From assembly GCA_934255515.1 (NCBI GenBank), contig CAKQON010000005.1:1-58306 (forward strand): 58,306 bases of DNA, read 5' to 3'. A program made the translations under genes and the position numbers. The notes under the pieces are model-generated. The model was given only the letters and a program-made list of their open reading frames with translations. It was not told where the DNA came from and searched no databases. This DNA is from an uncultured Sutterella sp. GTDB lineage: Bacteria; Pseudomonadota; Gammaproteobacteria; Burkholderiales; Burkholderiaceae_F. Below are positions 1-9,051 of the stretch, in pieces (position 1 is the stretch's first letter; each line of letters begins with the position of its first letter).

Positions 1-37
1 ATGAAAGTAATCCATCTTCGATCGATGGGCCTTATAT

Positions 38-61
38 CCCCGCCATGAATGACGGGGTTTT
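38..61 (+). terminator. Intrinsic terminator of a gene left of the window
   Basis: CCCCG and CGGGG arms flank a loop with a further short CAT/ATG pairing and are followed by TTTT. No gene in the window ends here on the plus strand, so it probably closes a transcript entering from the left. The rest of bases 1-137 shows no other feature. Confidence 0.5.
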
Positions 62-137
62 ACGGCCCGTTGGATAATTTTTAGAATCCCGTTTTCCCGT
101 TCGGGGAACCATTCCCAGCCGCTCAGTGACGTCTTCG

Positions 138-1358
138 ATGCCAGAACAACAGAACAGCCGCATTTTTCTCCTCATTTTCCTTGCTGCGCTTGCAGCCTTC
201 GGTCCGTTCGTCACCGACTTCTATCTCCCGACATTCCCGGAACAGACGCGGGACTTCGGCGCAGCGCCATCGGCCGTGCAGCTCGGCCTCTCGACAACCA
301 TGTGGGGGCTTGCCGTCGGACAGCTTCTCGTGGGACCGCTTTCCGACCAGTCCGGAAGAAAGAAGCCGCTCGCCGGGTGCCTCCTCATTTTCGCCATCTC
401 CACGGCCTTCGCTGCTGCTGCGCCATCGATTGAGCTCTTTCTCGTCATGCGCTTTCTCGAAGGGCTCGGCGCCTCTGGCGCCATCGTCATGTCGCGCTCC
501 ATTGCCGCGGACCGCTACACGGGACGCGAGCTCGGAAGCTTCATGGGCGTCATGGGCTCGATCCAGGGCATTGCACCCGTGACGGCTCCGCTCCTCGGCG
601 CACTCATTGCGGACTTTGCGGGCTGGCGCGGCATTTTCTGGCTCATGTTCGCGGCGGGCATCGTGCTCCTCGCACTCACGGTCTTTGCGCTCAGGGAAAC
701 GCTCCCGCGCGCACAGACGCTCAAAACAAAAGAACGCACGCCGGAAACCGTCCGCACAAGCGCCGCGATCCTCTTTTGCGATCCGATCTTCATTGCGATC
801 GTCCTGCAGCAATTTCTTGCGTCCTGCGTCCTTTTCGGCCACATCTCCTCCTCGCCCTTCATCTTCCGCGGCCATTTCGGGCTCTCTTCCGAGCTCTACG
901 GCCTCACCTTCGGGGGCATGGCGCTTGCCATTACGCTGGGCGCCGCAGTCTCAGGCCGTCTCGCGAGTCCTTTGAGGGCTATTCATCTGGGCGCGGCCGG
1001 AATGCTTGCCTCAAGTCTCCTTCTCGCGCTCGTCTTTTCGTTCGACACCTCCCTTTTCCCGACACTCATCTGCTACGTTTTTGTCCTCACCTCGCTCGGC
1101 CTTACGCTTCCGGCAGCCATGACCGCCGCGCTCACGCTTCATCGTGCCCGCGCCGGCTTTGCCGCTGCGATTCTCGGCTCCGTCACCTTCATCGGCGGCG
1201 GCATCATTGCACCGTTCACTGCCATGGGCGATGCGCGGCTCTGCGTCTCCATCATTTTTATTGCTTCGAGCTTCCTGCTCGTTCTCGTCTCTTTCTGGCT
1301 CAGCCGCCGCATGAAGCTTGAGGATGCTCAAGGGACCTCCATCCCGCTTAAGGATTAG
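138..1358 (+). CDS. Bcr/CflA family MFS drug efflux transporter
   Basis: A 406-residue inner-membrane protein of the 12-helix major facilitator superfamily, expected to export small drugs by proton antiport. Near the N-terminus it has the PFVTDFYLP segment, then GPLSDQSGRKK, the loop 2-3 motif typical of Bcr/CflA proteins, then the RFLEGLGASGAIVMSR segment and a proline/glycine-rich helix 5 with APVTAPLLG. Length is normal for the family. I chose the ATG at 138; an in-frame GTG at 126 would add four residues and neither has a clear ribosome binding site. Substrate cannot be told from sequence. The AEC transporter follows in the same direction about 75 bp later. Confidence 0.9.
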   Translation: MPEQQNSRIFLLIFLAALAAFGPFVTDFYLPTFPEQTRDFGAAPSAVQLGLSTTMWGLAVGQLLVGPLSDQSGRKKPLAGCLLIFAISTAFAAAAPSIELFLVMRFLEGLGASGAIVMSRSIAADRYTGRELGSFMGVMGSIQGIAPVTAPLLGALIADFAGWRGIFWLMFAAGIVLLALTVFALRETLPRAQTLKTKERTPETVRTSAAILFCDPIFIAIVLQQFLASCVLFGHISSSPFIFRGHFGLSSELYGLTFGGMALAITLGAAVSGRLASPLRAIHLGAAGMLASSLLLALVFSFDTSLFPTLICYVFVLTSLGLTLPAAMTAALTLHRARAGFAAAILGSVTFIGGGIIAPFTAMGDARLCVSIIFIASSFLLVLVSFWLSRRMKLEDAQGTSIPLKD

Positions 1359-1433
1359 CTTCGCGCTGCCTTTTTCCACGCCTCGCGGAGCATAAAATTT
1401 AAAGATTCTTCCTTGTTTATTAAGCACCCGCTC

Positions 1434-2399
1434 ATGCTTGAAGCATTTCTCAAATCCATCAACTGCGTCATCATCATGGGACTCCTCGCAGGAGCAGGGT
1501 ACTGGACAGCCTCAAAGGGCTGGTACGACCAGACGGCGACGCAGCTGATTGCACGCCTCGTCACGTTTCTGTCGCTGCCCTGCTACCTCTTTGCAAGCGT
1601 TTCCGAACGGCTCACGCACAACGAGCTGATTGCACTCGCGGGCCCGATGGTGATTCCCTTCATCTCGATGTGGCTCGTCTTCTTCACGAGCCGCATCATC
1701 ATCCGACTCGGGCATGTAACGACCACGCACTCCGGGATTTTTTCCTCAGCCTATACCGCCTCGAACAACATGTTCATCGGGCTGCCGGTCTCGATCGCGC
1801 TCTTCGGCGAGGAAGCCGTCATTCCGACGCTTCTCTACTTCTTCGCCAACACGACGTTTTTCTGGACCATGGGGAATTATCTTGAAGCCATGGACGGCGT
1901 GAAGAGCGAACACCGGGAAGCACCGAAGATGCTGTCGCTCACGACCGTGAAGCGCGTCTTTTCGCCGCCTCTCTGCGGGTTCCTGCTCGCCATCATTCTG
2001 CTCCTCCTCGACCTCAAGTTCCCCGAGCCTGTGATGGCGGCGGCGAAGTACATGGGCGGAATCACGACGCCGCTCGCGCTCATCTTCATCGGCCTCATGA
2101 TCCATACGATCGGAATCCGCAACATCAAATTCTCGAAAGATCTGATGCTAGTCCTCTTCGGGCGCTTCCTCGTGAGCCCTCTGGTATGCCTCGGCCTCAC
2201 GATGGTTCTGCCCGTGCCTGAGCTTTTTGCCAAGGTGTACGTGATTCAGGCGGCGCTCCCCTGCATCACGCAGATCGCCGTGCTTGCGCGCTACCACCAT
2301 GCGGACGTGGAATTTGCGACGACGTCGGTTGCCTCAACGACGCTTCTCGCCTCGATTGCGCTTCCCATCTGGATGATCATCCTTACGGCGATTCATTAA
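1434..2399 (+). CDS. AEC family transporter (auxin efflux carrier type permease)
   Basis: A 321-residue integral membrane protein with about ten predicted helices in two halves, the AEC fold. Typical features are the SASNNMFIGLPV-like segment (here TASNNMFIGLPVSIALFG), AKYMGGITTPLALIFIGLMI in the middle, and the C-terminal half ending VASTTLLASIALPIWMI. Bacterial members export or import small carboxylates such as malate or malonate; the substrate here is unknown. The ATG at 1434 is preferred to a TTG at 1413. Its 3' end overlaps the convergent gene at 2383-3000 by 17 bp. Confidence 0.87.
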   Translation: MLEAFLKSINCVIIMGLLAGAGYWTASKGWYDQTATQLIARLVTFLSLPCYLFASVSERLTHNELIALAGPMVIPFISMWLVFFTSRIIIRLGHVTTTHSGIFSSAYTASNNMFIGLPVSIALFGEEAVIPTLLYFFANTTFFWTMGNYLEAMDGVKSEHREAPKMLSLTTVKRVFSPPLCGFLLAIILLLLDLKFPEPVMAAAKYMGGITTPLALIFIGLMIHTIGIRNIKFSKDLMLVLFGRFLVSPLVCLGLTMVLPVPELFAKVYVIQAALPCITQIAVLARYHHADVEFATTSVASTTLLASIALPIWMIILTAIH

Positions 2400-3000
2400 T
2401 GCTGCGCTCTTCGTCGAGCCGCTTCTGAAGCTTCCTCCAGGCGTCGAAGCGCTTCGAAACTCTGGCGAAGCGCTCGCCGAGCGCCTGCTTGTGCGCCCGT
2501 AGCTCGGCAACATCCTCCGGTTCGGCTTCGATCTCCTCGAGAAACTCCGCTTCGCGCGCCGCATCGTCGCGCGCCCGAATAAGACTATCGAGCGTCTTCT
2601 CAAATTCGCTTTCGGTGAGCGACTCGAGCGGGGCATTGAGCACCCGCAACGCGGGCTCTGCGTCCTTCCCGCCGCTCTTTTCAGGCTCCAGGTTCTCTGC
2701 GGGAGAGAGAAAGGGCAGCTCCGTCTCCGGGCCGCTCCCGGTCGCAGGCCGGCGGAAGCGCTCGAGCGCTTGGGCGACTTCATCGGGCGCGCCGTCCGGC
2801 AGGCCCGCCGCGTTTGGCGCCGGAGCCTCCGGCTCCCGACGCGCTTTCTCCTCAAAAGGCTTCAAGTCGAGCGAAAAGGAGAAGTCGGCGCTTCCGAGAC
2901 AAAGCGGGCCGTTCGCGGCGGAAAGCCGGAGCTCGGCCCCGGTCGCGCGGTCGCGCAGGATGACATGACCTTCAGGGAGAATGACGTCGTAGATGGGCAT
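2383..3000 (-). CDS. Unrecognised 205-residue acidic protein
   Basis: I do not recognise this family. The ATG start at 3000 gives MPIYDVILPEGHVILRD, a short beta-rich N-terminal piece of about 45 residues, followed by a low-complexity Pro/Ala/Glu linker (about 50-115) and an Arg/Glu-rich helical C-terminal half that looks like a coiled coil. No signal peptide or membrane segment is seen, so it is probably cytoplasmic. Codon use matches its neighbours, which supports a real gene. Its end overlaps the AEC gene tail-to-tail. A shorter frame (2334-2855) on the same strand is a shadow. Confidence 0.6.
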   Translation of the reverse strand: MPIYDVILPEGHVILRDRATGAELRLSAANGPLCLGSADFSFSLDLKPFEEKARREPEAPAPNAAGLPDGAPDEVAQALERFRRPATGSGPETELPFLSPAENLEPEKSGGKDAEPALRVLNAPLESLTESEFEKTLDSLIRARDDAAREAEFLEEIEAEPEDVAELRAHKQALGERFARVSKRFDAWRKLQKRLDEERSINESP

Positions 3001-3098
3001 AACTAAAACAGTAAGACGGAGTTAATTGGGAAAGACTAACATTCTCCGAAACAACCCGATATTTCCCGCCAGCTCTTTTCAACTCAGGTGAATTCAGA

Positions 3099-3302
3099 AT
3101 GTTTACCTTCATTACGATTGTTCTCGCCCTGATCTGGGCGGTTGCGTCCTTCATTCTTCTCTTCAAGGTCTGGGACAACATCGGACCCGCTGTTCTCTCC
3201 ATGTCGGGCGGCAACCATGCCGTTCAACTCCTTGCTATGGCGATCGTCTTTCTCGCCATCTGGGGCATCCCGGGCTGGATCTACATGAAGATTTTCGGGT
3301 GA
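3099..3302 (+). CDS. Small membrane protein with two helices
   Basis: A 67-residue protein starting at an ATG with an AGGTGA ribosome binding site 8 bases upstream. It has two strongly hydrophobic stretches, about residues 4-24 and 43-62, with a short polar loop (KVWDNIGPAVLSMSGGNH) between. It is followed closely by a strong terminator, so it is a single-gene transcript. I cannot name the family; small two-helix proteins of this sort often assist membrane complexes, but nothing here shows which. Confidence 0.7.
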   Translation: MFTFITIVLALIWAVASFILLFKVWDNIGPAVLSMSGGNHAVQLLAMAIVFLAIWGIPGWIYMKIFG

Positions 3303-3324
3303 TTTTTCACATGGCCCGAAGAAG

Positions 3325-3367
3325 GCCGTCCGGCGGGAATTGCAATTCCCCGGGCGGCTTTTCTTTT
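3325..3367 (+). terminator. Intrinsic terminator after the small membrane gene
   Basis: GCCGTCCGG pairs with CCGGGCGGC (one G-U pair), with an inner GGGAATT/AATTCCC stem, followed by TTTTCTTTTT. It lies 22 bp after the stop of the 67-residue gene and just beyond the end of the convergent helicase gene. Confidence 0.85.
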
Positions 3368-3378
3368 TCGTGCCGTCT

Positions 3379-6300
3379 TCAGGTCTTTGCCGGCCTCTCT
3401 GTACCAAAGAGCCGGCCGGCGAGCGCCGCTCGCATCGCCTCCTCATCCGCATTGAATGCGTAGTCGCCGGGCTCCAGGTACTGCACTTTTCTCGGAAGCG
3501 CTCCGGCAAGAATGTCGACAGCAGGCTCGAGCGTCCACTCGCCCCAGTCGCCGATCACGATGAGGTCCCGCCTCGCACGCGTGACGGCCACATTGAGAAG
3601 ATTTGCCGGCATGGAAGCCCAGCGGCGCTGCCGCCTTCCCTTCGCTCCCGGAATCGAGCCGAGGACCAGAATCACGACGTCCGCTTCCTGACCCTGGAAG
3701 GTATGCACCGTGCCCGCACGGGCATTGAAATCCCTGAGGCCGAGCTCGCGGATGATCCGGCCCGCGCCTTCGGCGACCGCTCTGAAGGGCGACAGAACAA
3801 AGACGCTCAGTCCGCGATTGAGGCGGTCGGCATGGAATCCCATGAGGAGCTTTCTGAGCCACGCCATCTCCTCGCGGATCATCTTGGGGTCGACTCCGGC
3901 GCCCTGCGTTCTTCTGCCCTTTTTCGACACCCTGACGGGCGGCACGTAGGACTTTCCGACGATGTCGTACCAGCAGCTCTGCGCGGGCCGTCCATCATCA
4001 ACGCGGGGCGTCATCTGCACCATCTGCCCGGCATAGGAAAGGGCATTGGCGATCTCGAACATGGGCGAGAGGCAGCGCCGGTGCGTGCGAAGCGGAAGCC
4101 CCGTCCACACGTCCTCATGGGAGACGCTGTCGCGGATGCTCGTTCCCGCCTCCATTGAAGCATCCGCGAGAGACTGGAGCGAACTCTTCATGGGCGACCA
4201 GATTTCATCGACGAGCGGGTGCCGGCCCCGCAGAAATTCGGCGAGGGGCTCCGGCATGGTGACGACCGGCATCAGCTGCCTCAGGTCGCCTAAGACCACT
4301 GCCCGGCGGGCTCGGTTGAGAATGCCGACGGCGGCCTGGGGCGACGCCTGACTCGCCTCGTCGATGAAGACCCAGGGGAGCTCCGAAGGCCCGACCTGCG
4401 CGAAAAGCCGGCCGGCACTCGCGAGCGTCGTGGAAATGACGGGAATGAGGAAGGAGAGGAACTCGAAAACCTGGCGCGCCGAGCCCGACTCAAAATGCGG
4501 CATGCCGGCGAGCAGATAGCCGGCCGCCGCCCGCAGTCCCTTCTTTGCGGCATCGGCCTGCGCCACCAGGGTCGCAGCATGGAGCTCCATTGCCGCCTCA
4601 AAGAGTTCCGAGCGCAGGCGCTCGAATTCCTCGTCCACCCAGAGAGTGAGCTTATGCTGCGAGGGATCTTCGGCAAGGGGCGTCGAAAAGACCAGCGGCA
4701 CAACGCGGTGCGTGCGGCATCTTTCGGCCATCCGCTCCCGGCGGACCCGGACCTTTTCATCAAGCTCGCGAAAGCGCTTCCGGGCGCTCAGCCAGTCTTC
4801 CTCCGGGAGGCGCCGCATGAGGTCGAGCTGATCGAGCACGTCGTCGATCTGCTGCTGAATTGTGGAGCCGAAGGGATTGATCATGCCGATCCCCATGACG
4901 GCCTGAACGAACCGGCCGCAGTTGCGGCGGCTCCCGAGGGTCGCAGAGGAGAGTCCCCAGACTTCCTCTGGCGACTTCACGCGCTTGAGGAGCGTCTCGC
5001 GGAGCATCTGCCTGCGCTTTGCCGCAGGAAGCTTCTGCCACTCCTCCCGCGAAAGATCCGGGAGACCGGCATTCCCATCCTCGAAAGAAAGGTTCGGGTC
5101 GTCTTCTGATGCGCCTCCATGACCTTGAGGCGCCGAACGTCCCTTTTTCCCGGTGCGCGCGAGGGGCTTCATTTCAACGGCGAGCGCCATCATCCCGAGC
5201 GCGCAGTCGCGCCAGTAGGAAAAGGCGGGCCGGGTGCCTCCCGTTGAGGGATCGGGCCTGGGATCCCTCAGGCCGTAGCTCCGGGGGAGCGAATCCGTAA
5301 TGTTGCGGATCGCCGCATTGTTGTTGGAGGCCACCACCATGAGCGAATCCTCCGCAATGCCGGGATGCACGGGCGTAAGCGAGTCGGTGCGGTTGGCGGA
5401 AAGCTCCCAGACGACGGGATGCTCCCAGTCGAAAACATCCCTGGACGAAGCCTTCTCTGCAATCCGTCTCGCGCGCCGCGTCACAATCTCGGCAATGATG
5501 TCTCTCAGGAGCCAGCTTTTGCCCGTGCCCGGAGGGCCGTTCACGGAAACGAGAGGGCCAAAGCCCTCGCCGGCCCGAAGGATGCCCGAGACAGCCGCCT
5601 GCTGGGCGAGATAGAGGTGGTGCGAGGGATCTGCGGGCCATCGTCCTGAAGGGAGAGCCTCCGGCTTCAGGAGGTCCGCGATCGCCGCCGGGGACTTGAG
5701 GAGATCCGTACGTCTGACGTCCTTCCCGCTTCCGAGCGCAAGAAGCCTCGCGAGCGGTCCGCTCACAGGCTGAAGAAAATCAAGGTCTTCAGGAGACAGC
5801 TGATCGGCGGCATTCGCCGGTCCTTCCTCCTGGAGCGCTTCTTTGGTAGCGTCTCCGGCTTCGGGCGCCTCCCTGGAATCGAGTCCGCGGAGTCTTTCCA
5901 TATCGGGCGCATGAAAGGATCGGGCGCCGGCATGCATGAGCGCAACGCGCGCCGCCCGGATGTCCGCAAGGTAAAAGCTTCTTAACGGCCCGGGTTCGGG
6001 AGCCTTTCTCCGCAGCGGCCGCGAAAGCGTCGTCTTGACGACGCAGGAAAGTTCCTCGGGGAGCCCTGCGCCGCGCGCGAGCTGGTCAGAGAGTTCGCAG
6101 ATGAAGCCTTCGGCGACGGGTTCCGCGTCTTCCATGGGATCCGTGAGCCGGATCATCACGGGGTCGCCGTCAATCTGCTCGGCCTTGACCGCAAGGCCCG
6201 CCCCGGCGTCCGCAGACTGCCCGCAGACGCGGGCGACCTCAGCCTCCATCCAGCGCGCCATGCGCTCGCACCTGAGAAGCGCGCCTTCCACGAGCCTCAG

Positions 6301-6858
6301 ATCCTCGGCCTCCCTGAGACGCGCCTTTTCGGCGCGAAGATACCTCAGCGCGCCGCAGAAGCCTGCCGCCTCAAAGCTTTCGTCAATGTACTTCCCCCAG
6401 GGATTGAGCTGAAAGCGCGCGAGATAGGTTTGCCCTCTCAGATCCGACCCGGCAATGGAGGATGCGCTCATTTCGCCCCAGATCGAATCCATGCTTTCCA
6501 CAAAGGCCGGATGTTCCGATGGCGCTTCTGTGTTCTCCTTTTCCTCAATCGCGCTGAATTCCCTCAGAAGCTGCCGATAAACGAGGCGCTTTTCAATAAC
6601 GCCTAGGTACACCGTAAAGAAGGGAAGATCCGCCTCGAGGAGGCTCCGCGGGGCCTTGGCCGGGTATTCGTAAGCCTCATGGAGCCGCATCGACTGCCAG
6701 CGTTCGACGGCCTCAGCCTCGTTCCCGGAAAAGCGTCCGGGGCGCCATTCGCTCCAGAACGTGCCTTCCGCTTCCTTTCTGCGGAAATCCTCCGGCGTGA
6801 GAAGCTCTATTTCCTCCCAGAACCGCAGAATCTCCAGCTGAGCAGCCCGGCTTTCCAC
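3379..6858 (-). CDS. Superfamily 1 (DNA2/NAM7/Upf1-like) helicase
   Basis: A 1159-residue cytoplasmic ATP-dependent helicase-like protein. The first ~400 residues match nothing I know. The helicase core shows Walker A GPPGTGKSW near residue 440, Walker B-type IDEASQASPQ near 829, motif III VVLGDLRQLMPV near 853, the late motif TVHTFQGQEADVVIL near 1050 and NVAVTRARRDLIVIGD after it, which together define SF1B of the Upf1/DNA2 type. About 380 residues separate Walker A from Walker B, a large insertion with an Arg-rich region. The start is a GTG whose AAGGAG site lies across the end of tilS, six bases away, so it is probably translationally coupled to tilS. Role (DNA repair, RNA, or defence) is unknown. 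Confidence 0.85.
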   Translation of the reverse strand: MESRAAQLEILRFWEEIELLTPEDFRRKEAEGTFWSEWRPGRFSGNEAEAVERWQSMRLHEAYEYPAKAPRSLLEADLPFFTVYLGVIEKRLVYRQLLREFSAIEEKENTEAPSEHPAFVESMDSIWGEMSASSIAGSDLRGQTYLARFQLNPWGKYIDESFEAAGFCGALRYLRAEKARLREAEDLRLVEGALLRCERMARWMEAEVARVCGQSADAGAGLAVKAEQIDGDPVMIRLTDPMEDAEPVAEGFICELSDQLARGAGLPEELSCVVKTTLSRPLRRKAPEPGPLRSFYLADIRAARVALMHAGARSFHAPDMERLRGLDSREAPEAGDATKEALQEEGPANAADQLSPEDLDFLQPVSGPLARLLALGSGKDVRRTDLLKSPAAIADLLKPEALPSGRWPADPSHHLYLAQQAAVSGILRAGEGFGPLVSVNGPPGTGKSWLLRDIIAEIVTRRARRIAEKASSRDVFDWEHPVVWELSANRTDSLTPVHPGIAEDSLMVVASNNNAAIRNITDSLPRSYGLRDPRPDPSTGGTRPAFSYWRDCALGMMALAVEMKPLARTGKKGRSAPQGHGGASEDDPNLSFEDGNAGLPDLSREEWQKLPAAKRRQMLRETLLKRVKSPEEVWGLSSATLGSRRNCGRFVQAVMGIGMINPFGSTIQQQIDDVLDQLDLMRRLPEEDWLSARKRFRELDEKVRVRRERMAERCRTHRVVPLVFSTPLAEDPSQHKLTLWVDEEFERLRSELFEAAMELHAATLVAQADAAKKGLRAAAGYLLAGMPHFESGSARQVFEFLSFLIPVISTTLASAGRLFAQVGPSELPWVFIDEASQASPQAAVGILNRARRAVVLGDLRQLMPVVTMPEPLAEFLRGRHPLVDEIWSPMKSSLQSLADASMEAGTSIRDSVSHEDVWTGLPLRTHRRCLSPMFEIANALSYAGQMVQMTPRVDDGRPAQSCWYDIVGKSYVPPVRVSKKGRRTQGAGVDPKMIREEMAWLRKLLMGFHADRLNRGLSVFVLSPFRAVAEGAGRIIRELGLRDFNARAGTVHTFQGQEADVVILVLGSIPGAKGRRQRRWASMPANLLNVAVTRARRDLIVIGDWGEWTLEPAVDILAGALPRKVQYLEPGDYAFNADEEAMRAALAGRLFGTERPAKT

Positions 6859-6864
6859 GAAGGA

Positions 6865-8823
6865 CTACTCCTTTGCCGCACCAAGGCGCTTCTGCGCTTC
6901 GCGCACGCGTTCCTCGCGCGCCAGGCGCTCGGCCTGCGGGAGCTCTGCGTAATTGGGCACCGCCCGGTCGTCCCAAAGGGAGTGATCGGGGTGCCAGCGA
7001 AGCTTCACGCGATCGGGGAATTTTTCCGGATCATCCTGCATCCGCACGTCCATGCCGAGACCGGCTGCAAAGAGGAGTTCGCCGTTGAGCCAGAGGCGGG
7101 GCAGATCGACGCGGGCATATGCCGGAATCCCTGCCTGGCTGTAGAGGTCCTTCAGGGGCTTTGCAGGCCGGAGCATCCAGAGGCGAAGCTTCGTCTGGCC
7201 GTTGCTCGAACGCGCCTCGAGCCGCGCCGTGCGGTCCATGAGCCTCGAGCGCGCGATGCCGGGCTCTCCGGGCTGACAGGGAATCACTTCAATGACGCCG
7301 CCCCAGTCGGGAAGCGCAATATCGCCCGCCTGGGTTCTCACGACCGCGCTCGAGTCCGCGGCAAGCCGCTTCGTGACGACATTGCGGATGACGAGATCAG
7401 GTCCCCAGCGGCGGATTTCCTTCCCCTGAAGACGGATGGCAAAGGACGCATCGGAATGCGTCTCCCGGACCTGCCGCAGCATGTCCTCGAGCCTTGCCTT
7501 AGAGATGGGCCTAAGGCCTTCCGCCGACAGCCATGCGCGCAGGCACCAGGCCTGACGGGCCGGGATGAGTTCAAGAAGGCGGAAGATCGAGAGGCCCTTC
7601 GGGCGCTCTTCCGACCGGCAGCGTTCAAGGTCGGAGCGGGCGACGCTCTTCAGAACCTCAAGGGCTTCGGCGACAAGCGACACCGAGCGCGCCGCCGCGC
7701 ATCTGAATCCGGGGCGAATTTTCTCGAGGAGCGGAATCACCTCGTGCCGCACGCGGTTTCTCGCGAACCGGGGATTGTCGTTATCCGGATCATCCGCGTA
7801 GCCGATCCGGCGATTGCGCACGTAGCGCTCGATTTCCTTTCTCGGCAGCGCTGCCCAGGGCCTCAGCAGGAAGACAAGGCGCCCTTCCTGAACGGCGGGC
7901 GCGTCCTCAACCGACGGTGGCGTGAGCTCGCGCGCCTCCGGGAAGGCCGCGAGTCCGTCGAGACCCGCTCCGCGCATCCACTGGAGGAGAAATGTTTCAA
8001 TCCGGTCGTCCTCATGGTGCGCCGTGACGACGACGTCAAAGCCTTCCTTCAGGGCATAGCGGGCCAGAGCCTTGTAGCGCGCCTCGCGCGCTGCCGCCTC
8101 AACGCCCTCGCCTTTTTCGGAAACGCGCACATGAATGCATTCGAACTCAACGGAGCGCTTTTCGCATTCCGAGCGGCAGAGATCCGCCCACTTGTCGGCA
8201 TCGGCTTCAAGTCCGTGATGAACGTAGACCGCCCGCAGGCCGGCGATCAGCGCCTGACGCTTTTCATGAAGGAGCTTCGCGGCCACGTCTAGAAGCGCCA
8301 TCGAGTCGCGCCCGCCCGAAATGGCGATGATGACGCGGACCGGATTGAGGGGCACGAGCGCGAACTCGGGGCTCGAGCGTCCGAGAAGGTGGTCGGCCGC
8401 TTCCTGAAGCGAATTCCTGAGAAGTTCTGAAAGCTTCTGGCGCAGCAGCGTTCCGCTCGAAACACTCTTTTTTTCGGCAGACGTCTTTCGTCTTGCCTTC
8501 TTTTCGCGCGCCTGCGCTTCCGCCTTTTCAATCAGCGCGAGATCGGGAAGCTTCGCAGGACCCGTGCGCGGCGCATTCGGATCCTTTTCTGCATCGATCG
8601 GCAGAACGGGGAACGCTTGCTCGAATTCAACCGCCTGAACCTTTCCTTCCGGCGTCAGCTGGCTCTCCTGAGCCTCTGCATGCGCCTTTTCGCGCACGAG
8701 CGCCTCGGCATTAATGCCGCTGCGGCGCCTGCGGGGCTGCACGGCAACAGATTTCCGCGCGGGCTTCGTTTTGGTCGCAGAAGCACTCTTTTTCGGGGCG
8801 GCGGAAGCCTTTTTCTCAGTCAT
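6865..8823 (-). CDS. tilS: tRNA(Ile)-lysidine synthase with long basic N-terminal extension
   Basis: TilS attaches lysine to C34 of the AUA-reading tRNA(Ile), changing both its codon reading and its charging, an essential step. The PP-loop ATP-binding motif SGGRDS is at residues 169-174, followed by VYVHHGLEADADKWADLC, VVTAHHEDDRIETFLLQWMRGAGLDGL and RNRVRHEVIPLLEKIRPG, all family hallmarks; the C-terminal tRNA-binding region ends around KLRLWMLRPAKPLKDLYSQAGIP. At 652 residues it is longer than usual because of about 160 extra N-terminal residues, Lys/Ala/Arg-rich in two patches. I chose the ATG at 8823; a TTG at 8859 would add twelve residues. The helicase gene follows after six bases. Confidence 0.9.
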   Translation of the reverse strand: MTEKKASAAPKKSASATKTKPARKSVAVQPRRRRSGINAEALVREKAHAEAQESQLTPEGKVQAVEFEQAFPVLPIDAEKDPNAPRTGPAKLPDLALIEKAEAQAREKKARRKTSAEKKSVSSGTLLRQKLSELLRNSLQEAADHLLGRSSPEFALVPLNPVRVIIAISGGRDSMALLDVAAKLLHEKRQALIAGLRAVYVHHGLEADADKWADLCRSECEKRSVEFECIHVRVSEKGEGVEAAAREARYKALARYALKEGFDVVVTAHHEDDRIETFLLQWMRGAGLDGLAAFPEARELTPPSVEDAPAVQEGRLVFLLRPWAALPRKEIERYVRNRRIGYADDPDNDNPRFARNRVRHEVIPLLEKIRPGFRCAAARSVSLVAEALEVLKSVARSDLERCRSEERPKGLSIFRLLELIPARQAWCLRAWLSAEGLRPISKARLEDMLRQVRETHSDASFAIRLQGKEIRRWGPDLVIRNVVTKRLAADSSAVVRTQAGDIALPDWGGVIEVIPCQPGEPGIARSRLMDRTARLEARSSNGQTKLRLWMLRPAKPLKDLYSQAGIPAYARVDLPRLWLNGELLFAAGLGMDVRMQDDPEKFPDRVKLRWHPDHSLWDDRAVPNYAELPQAERLAREERVREAQKRLGAAKE

Positions 8824-9051
8824 AACGCTAAAGATTGGGGAATGAGGAAACTTTTTCAAAAGCAGTTAAACTCTAATTCTAACGGTCCCGGCAATGCGCC
8901 GAACCGCTTCCCCGTCGATCTCCCGCTCGGGCAGGAGAAGCCGCCTTTTGTTAGAATCACGCCCCGTTCATGAAAGGGGCTCCTGAGCCGCTCTCTATCG
9001 GTCTCCGGACCTTCCTTTCGTCCCCGTTTTCAATCTATCGAGCTCAAACAA

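Noticed and set aside
6679..8292. 537-residue plus-strand frame across tilS and the helicase start
   Set aside because: It spans two well-supported genes on the other strand and has no start signals or motifs.
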